Shown here piece by piece: positions 59,181-64,000 of a stretch of 64,000 bases of DNA. A model generated the notes under the pieces. That model made no database searches. It saw only the letters and a list, made by a program, of their open reading frames with translations, and was not told the origin of the DNA. The first letter of the stretch is position 1. Each line of letters starts with the position of its first letter. Origin of the DNA: Sinohyriopsis cumingii (taxonomy: Eukaryota; Mollusca; Bivalvia; Unionida; Unionidae); NCBI GenBank assembly GCA_028554795.2, contig CM068831.1, positions 65,190,982-65,254,981 on the forward strand, given 5' to 3'. The translations under genes and the position numbers were made by a program.

Positions 59181-59671
59181 TTCTATTATACACATTTAAT
59201 AATTGCTATCTGTACCCTGAAGCAAGCTATACATGCCAGTATTATACCATAACATGATCCGACTTTAGGTGGGCATATAAAAAACGTTCAACTATTCCTA
59301 AAATAGTACGAGTACAATCATTAGTTAGCATGCATGATGATGACCATAATATGTGGAAGTTTCAAGGCAATCCAGAGGTAGTATTCAAAAGCTCCTTAAT
59401 ATACTGCCTCCAGCTTTAACCAAAAAGAGCTCTATTACACAATTACACAAAAGAATACGATTTGAAAATATGTGCCACTCTGATAATGACCATGACAGGT
59501 ACAAAAGTTTCACAGCGATCCATTAAACGAAGCAACACAAGTATCACTTCCATGTTGCATATTTTAAATTCCCTGAATGACAAGTGATTCATTTATTTGA
59601 AATACTGTTGTCATTGAGTTTTCCCCATGAATAACCAGGGACACAGTTTGGATCTTCAGCATCTTACTTAA

Positions 59672-60215
59672 CTCATTAACCTCTAAAGGTTTTTGTCGTT
59701 TTCGACTTCCAAGAGGTTTTCCATCAGCCTAATGCCTAGTTGTGTTACAAACATCATTTCCCATTGGTTATTTTGCTCGCACATGAGCAGAAAGGTAAAA
59801 GTTGGAGTTTTTTTTTTTTGCTTAATGGACCTATCATTTTTGTATCGAGACCACTCTTTATTCCAAATGCCCACCTTATCCTATTTTTTTGCAAAGGTTC
59901 ACCTGTGTGTGCCGATCAGACCAGTAAGCCTTAAATCTGAGGTCAAAAAGTCTAAAATCCAGGCACAAAATCAGATTCTGACCATGGGCAAATTTTGGTT
60001 GAAAAAACAACGGGTCCAAACAATTAGGTTTTTCCCTCTGTATTTTGTAGTGCAATGAAAACATCCAGATTACTTGGTATCATTATAGAGCTACATCTGT
60101 CTACCTTTCTATAATACCACCCATTTTAGTGTATCATACATGACCTTGACGCTACAGAGCTCAGCAGTAGGCTACTACCTCCTGCCACGTAAATGCGGCA
60201 CCAGGGGTTAATGAG
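59672..60215. mobile_element. TTAA-flanked MITE (piggyBac-like), 544 bp
   Basis: TTAA at 59668-59671 and 60216-60219 flank ends CTCATTAACCTC and (reverse) CTCATTAACCCC, an 11/12 match. TTAA target duplication is the piggyBac hallmark. No transposase inside. Confidence 0.65.
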
Positions 60216-60219
60216 TTAA

Positions 60220-61259
60220 TAAAAATTTCAGTCTTCAATCTGTCAGTCTTCAATTTTGGCAGATAACTGAATATTTTTAGAATTTTAATTAAACTGTTTA
60301 AACTTGGTGTAATTTTTAAAACAAAAAACTGAGAAAAAAGACAGGAGGCAGTGTTGCTCTTGAAAACATAGGACTGCAAGTTTTCCACATTTTTTTGTCC
60401 AATGCTCCCACCCCCATTTGTTTCTTGTCAGATTGCTTGCTACTTCTCTTTAGTACATTTCAATCCATGTTATGTTGGTGCTATCAATGGCCAAAAAATC
60501 CCCCTAGCAAGATAGCTTTTAGTATGTTTTAAACAAGATATCAGGCAATGAAAACATGTAAGGCTTGTGGTAGTCTCCTGACATGCAACGTTTTTGACAG
60601 CGGATAGTGTAATGTATTTGTGAAGTTGAATAAATAACTCTGGTGATGAAAATTTAATTCTTTTCAAGACTGATTTAAATACATAAGGAAGCTAATTTAT
60701 GTAACATAAAATCTGTCATTTAAGGAATGAATCAATTTGAAAAGAAAAATAATTCAGAAAAAAAATGGAAGTCATTATAATGAATGATGGTAGATGATAA
60801 TTGAACGCTTACGTTAATGTGAGCAAGATCTGGAATGGAAAATTCTCTATGCAGTTCATTTTAGATGAATCAGATATTCAAATGTACAAATAATTTAATC
60901 GACCATTTTATACGATATGTATTACAATAATGCTTGTGTCTAAGGAGAAGATGACAGGATGGGTAGACAACACATGTGTTACAATTATGCTCATGTCTAA
61001 GGAAAAGAAGACAGGATGGGTAGACAACACATGTATTACAAGGTGGCAAAACTTTCAGATCTCATTTTTATAGCAACTACTTATGCATTTTAGCTCTATA
61101 TACTGTTTTCCTTTGTCCCTTTAAAATGTGGTGTCCCCAAAAACTGAAGGATGGGGGATACAATATCCCATGCCTTTGGGATCCTAGGTCTAAGATTCAT
61201 CAATGAATAATCTCCATTTTAAAGGGTATCAGAACAGCACATGGTATTGCCCACCGTGT
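60220..61259. other. Intronic, nothing recognised except a short duplication
   Basis: A roughly 65-bp segment is duplicated in tandem at about 60918-61041: acaataatgcttgtgtctaa + ggagaagatgacaggatggg + tagacaacacatgt. Confidence 0.6.
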
Positions 61260-61690
61260 TTAATAGTTCCTTATGCAGTTAACTGAATTCTTTGTGCACA
61301 AACCATTTTACTTCTTTCACAGTGACTCTGACCTTTGCACTCTGACCCCAGACTAGAGTTCTTCCTTATCCTAAGAGCAAGCCATCCACAAAGTTTTGAT
61401 CAGGTCAGTGACATAATACTAACGTCAATATCTAGAAACAATTTTTCTTCTTTCAGTCAATGACCTTGACCTTTAAACCCCAAATTAATAGTTTTCTTTC
61501 TTACCCCAAGTGCAAACCATCCACAAAGTTTGGATGAGGTATGTCATGTAGAAATAATGTTATGAAGAAACCATTTTTTATTTCTTTTAGTCACACAGAC
61601 TGGGACCTTTTACCTTTGACTCTGAAGGCAACATTTTTTCCTTACCCTAAGTGCAAGCTATGCACAAGTTTAGCAACTACTGATGGTTTG
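61260..61690 (-). repeat. R4 repeat array, inverted, second block
   Basis: About three units with ttaccccaagtgcaaaccat + ccacaaagtttgg, gaagaaaccatttttta and aatgaccttgacctttaaac (61464-61483), the reverse of AAGGTCAAGGTCA. Confidence 0.75.
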
Positions 61691-61705
61691 AGAATTTAGT
61701 TATTA

Positions 61706-61883
61706 CAGTAAAACATGTCTGGAGACACCACTGATTTGAGACACCACCTGTCTTGAGAGACCAGGTTCTCTATGTACCAATTTATTGATTATATAGTGTT
61801 ATGATCTATTATGAGAGACCACCTGTCAGGAGAGAAAATTATGTTTTGGCAGAAGGTGTGGTCTTTCAAGACAGGTTCCACTA
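61706..61883. mobile_element. Short pogo/Tigger-like MITE
   Basis: TA + CAGTAAAACATGTCTGGAGA at the left and gtggtctttcaagacaggtt + ccact + A-TA at the right. Read in reverse the right end is AGTGGAACCTGTCTTGAAAG, an imperfect inverted match. Internal 'gagacaccacctgt' / 'gagagaccacctgt' words repeat. Confidence 0.55.
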
Positions 61884-62235
61884 TATGTAGAAACTGTGAC
61901 CTTTTACACTAATAATCAGTAAGGTTCTTCCTTACCTCAAGTACAAGTAAAACTGTTATGCAGAAAATGAATTGGGCATCAGACAGATGGACTGATATAA
62001 TAGGCACATAAAAAGTACATTTATGATGTGTGTGCGTGTCCTCTCTTTGTTATGAAAAATATTAGTGTTGTATACCCATATAATCATCTGCAAGAAAAAT
62101 AGTTTACACCAATTGACACCAGTAAGATAAGACAGCTAATGAACAAAAACAAAACAAAAAATATTTTTTAAAAAACCCAAACAATAACAATATAACAAGC
62201 ATGAAATGAACAAGAATCTAGTCTAGAGAACTTAC

Positions 62236-62376
62236 TTGCATTTCGTCTATTCATTTCATTTTCAAACATTTGCTTTTCAAGCTGGGAATCGTAAGAGGTG
62301 TCAAGGGGGACAGACTCGCCATGTGTATAGTGGGGGTTGGGGGGATACCCATTTCTAGTGTCCATGGGGGTATCAT
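62236..62376 (-). CDS. Penultimate coding exon of the unidentified receptor-like protein (47 codons)
   Basis: The minus-strand acceptor tacttgtctgttgcag ends at 62377 and the donor GCAA|GTAAGT follows 62236; 141 bp, symmetric phase 1. The frame reads DTPMDTRNGYPPNPHYTHGE, then SVPLDTSYDSQLEKQMFENE and MNRRNA. NPHY is an NPxY motif, a typical PTB-domain or endocytic signal in receptor tails. It joins the exon at 57855 in frame (A+AT = Asn). Earlier exons with the extracellular and membrane parts would be to the right of the window. Coding status rests on good splice sites on both sides and phase agreement. Confidence 0.6.
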
Positions 62377-64000
62377 CTGCAACAGACAAGTAACTGTAGG
62401 TCAGAGGGAATCTAAAAAGGGCCATAGCTGAACATTAATTACAGATAAATGAGTAACTTTTGTCCCACCTCTATATGATAATGGAACAGAGTTACACAGT
62501 ATTTCCTACATAAAGGGATGTAATATTTCCTACATAGAGGGATGTAATATTTCCTACATGAAGGAATGTAATAACAATGTATGTTCTAATTTAAAACAAT
62601 GAAAGCTGTGAAACGTGCTTGTGTGATTAGAACTGATGAAAATTAGCAACCAAACAATATCAATCATATGATTTCATGATTTTAGCACACAAAAGCATAA
62701 GAGTGATAAAGTTTAAAAAGGCAATGAAAAATAATACAGCTAAAGAATGTCTAACATAAAAATATCATGTAAGAAATTTCTTCCTTAATGATATCTTATC
62801 AAATTGGTTAAAGTTAAACTCAAACATCAAAAATATTTGGCAGTCAAATGTGACATTTTCCATTATTGATTTATGATGATTACTTTGTCAACTCTAAACA
62901 AGAATGATCACACTATTTGCAGAAAAACTGAATTATAATGAACTCTTTTGAAATGTGTACATAAAATTATTTTAGTATCCATTGGGGATTTTTTTTACAC
63001 AGCTTTAAATTCTTTAGTCATATCGCTATTATGTTTGCAGTGTGGCAGTTTATAGTGATGTGATGTCAGGCACATAGCAAGATGTCCCACCCAGTCACAT
63101 TATCCTGACACCAGGATGACCAGTCCTAAAACTAACCCCTAAATGCTGAGTGACAAGCAAGGCAGCTGTTAGTGCCATTTTTATAAGTCTTTGTTATGAC
63201 TTGGCTGGGGTTAGAACCCACGAACTCCCTCATCCAAGATGGACACTCAAAAATTATTTTAGTATCGTTTGGAAGGAAATATTTTTTGGGTGGAATTTTA
63301 CATCATCTTCACAGGCTTGTATTAATAAGATAAAATCAATCAAGACAAGCCAAACAAAGTGGGTCATTTACTGGCTTGTTTAATCATAACATAATAATCC
63401 TGGAGTGGGAGAAAAAGACAACTGTGATAGATGGTTTCTTCTCACACTAACATATGGCTGGATGCAAAGCTAATGCCATTCCATGTGAAATAAGCAAAAC
63501 AATTGTGTTTCAAAGTGATGGTTCCCTAATTACAACAAAACTTGCTTTTTTCATATTCTGGCATACCCAAGACTGTATTCACCCTGAATGAAACAGTCCA
63601 TTCTTTGAAATTCAAGGTTTCTTCTTCTTGGTAGTTATTTCTATGGCCATGTTTATGACCTGAGATATGGTTTTTACTACATGTATGTCTGTGAACAGAT
63701 GCTGTTTTGGTGACAATGTCATTTGATTTTATAACTCTGCCCTAAGTGAACTGTAGAAATTTCAAGTGTAATGAATGTCAGTTCGGTGTAAGACACCTAT
63801 ATGCATATACTGTAGACAACATTGAAAACAATTTGTAAACAATAAATACGCTGTTACAAATGAAAACATTGGAGAAAAAAATCCAGTACCAAACATCTAA
63901 AAAGGACTGTCGATATATGAAAAAATTATATTTGATAGAGATTTTCCACATGAAAATGCATAAAATAATTACTGGTGAAGAAACAAAAAGAAATTTCTTC
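62377..64000 (-). other. Upstream intron of the receptor-like gene
   Basis: Apart from a SINE-1 I see no exon. A threefold 24-25-bp duplication (atttcctacata-aaggg-atgtaat) lies at about 62499-62575. Confidence 0.4.
62990..63250 (-). mobile_element. SINE-1 copy, reverse, diverged
   Basis: cacagctttaaattctttag, ggcagtttatagtgatg, cccagtcacattatcctgac and gttagaacccacgaactccc; partial deletion near 63060 and no A box. Confidence 0.85.

Larger units (their letters stand above)
57856..62235 (-). other. Intron of the minus-strand receptor-like gene (4380 bp)
   Basis: Minus-strand donor CAA|GTAAGT, acceptor ttttcag, phase 1. It carries SINE-2, two R4 arrays, a TTAA-flanked MITE and a pogo-like MITE. 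Additional phase-compatible exons cannot be excluded. Confidence 0.5.

Noticed and set aside
59693-60058. 121-residue open frame
   Set aside because: Lies wholly inside the TTAA-flanked MITE and resembles no protein.

Overview
The window is AT-rich, intron-bearing animal DNA. Protein-coding sequence is sparse: three partial or short genes, with long introns and intergenic DNA full of tRNA-derived SINEs, MITE-like elements, minisatellites and decayed retrotransposons. SINE ends of the type 'tggcgttaaacc' followed by CAA repeats, together with the repeat load, suggest a lophotrochozoan, most likely a bivalve or other mollusc. That is an inference; no species marker is present.

Region 1-19851 (+ strand) holds the 3' half of a BBX orthologue (HMG-box protein 2 / bobby sox). 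Five coding exons (1964-2976, 7451-7588, 14163-14359, 15537-15734, 18608-19851) join in frame into about 929 residues ending in a stop. The diagnostic match is a basic block PLVGSRKRKARKHSITHL, close to the vertebrate BBX block as I remember it. The HMG box itself is not in the window and should lie upstream of position 1. The introns carry 42-, 34-, 53-, 54- and 74-bp tandem repeats, a hAT transposase remnant and SINEs. The second intron appears to use a GC-AG splice pair, and the donor of the third exon sits inside a local tandem repeat that makes a second, in-frame donor 51 bp downstream.

Region 19852-35296 is intergenic: a pogo/Tigger-like element (21172-22999), SINEs including one nested in another, a degenerate roughly 145-bp repeat rich in 'ATGGCC/GCCATCTTG', and a roughly 130-bp repeat carrying AGGTCA half-sites. 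A weak promoter candidate with an ETS site lies near 33.6 kb.

Region 35297-41020 (- strand) holds a two-exon gene for an unrecognised, probably secreted or signal-anchored protein of about 575 residues. The exons flank an intron containing a broken LINE. Region 41021-49865 is repeats: another LINE 3' end, a solo-LTR candidate and more SINEs.

Region 49866-64000 (- strand) carries the last two coding exons (62376-62236 and 57855-57683) of a third, unidentified gene. Its tail has an NPxY motif and a hydrophobic C-terminal VVV that resembles a PDZ ligand, as expected of a membrane receptor or adhesion molecule. The rest of that gene lies to the right of the window. BBX points rightward and the other two genes leftward, so BBX and the secreted-protein gene are convergent.
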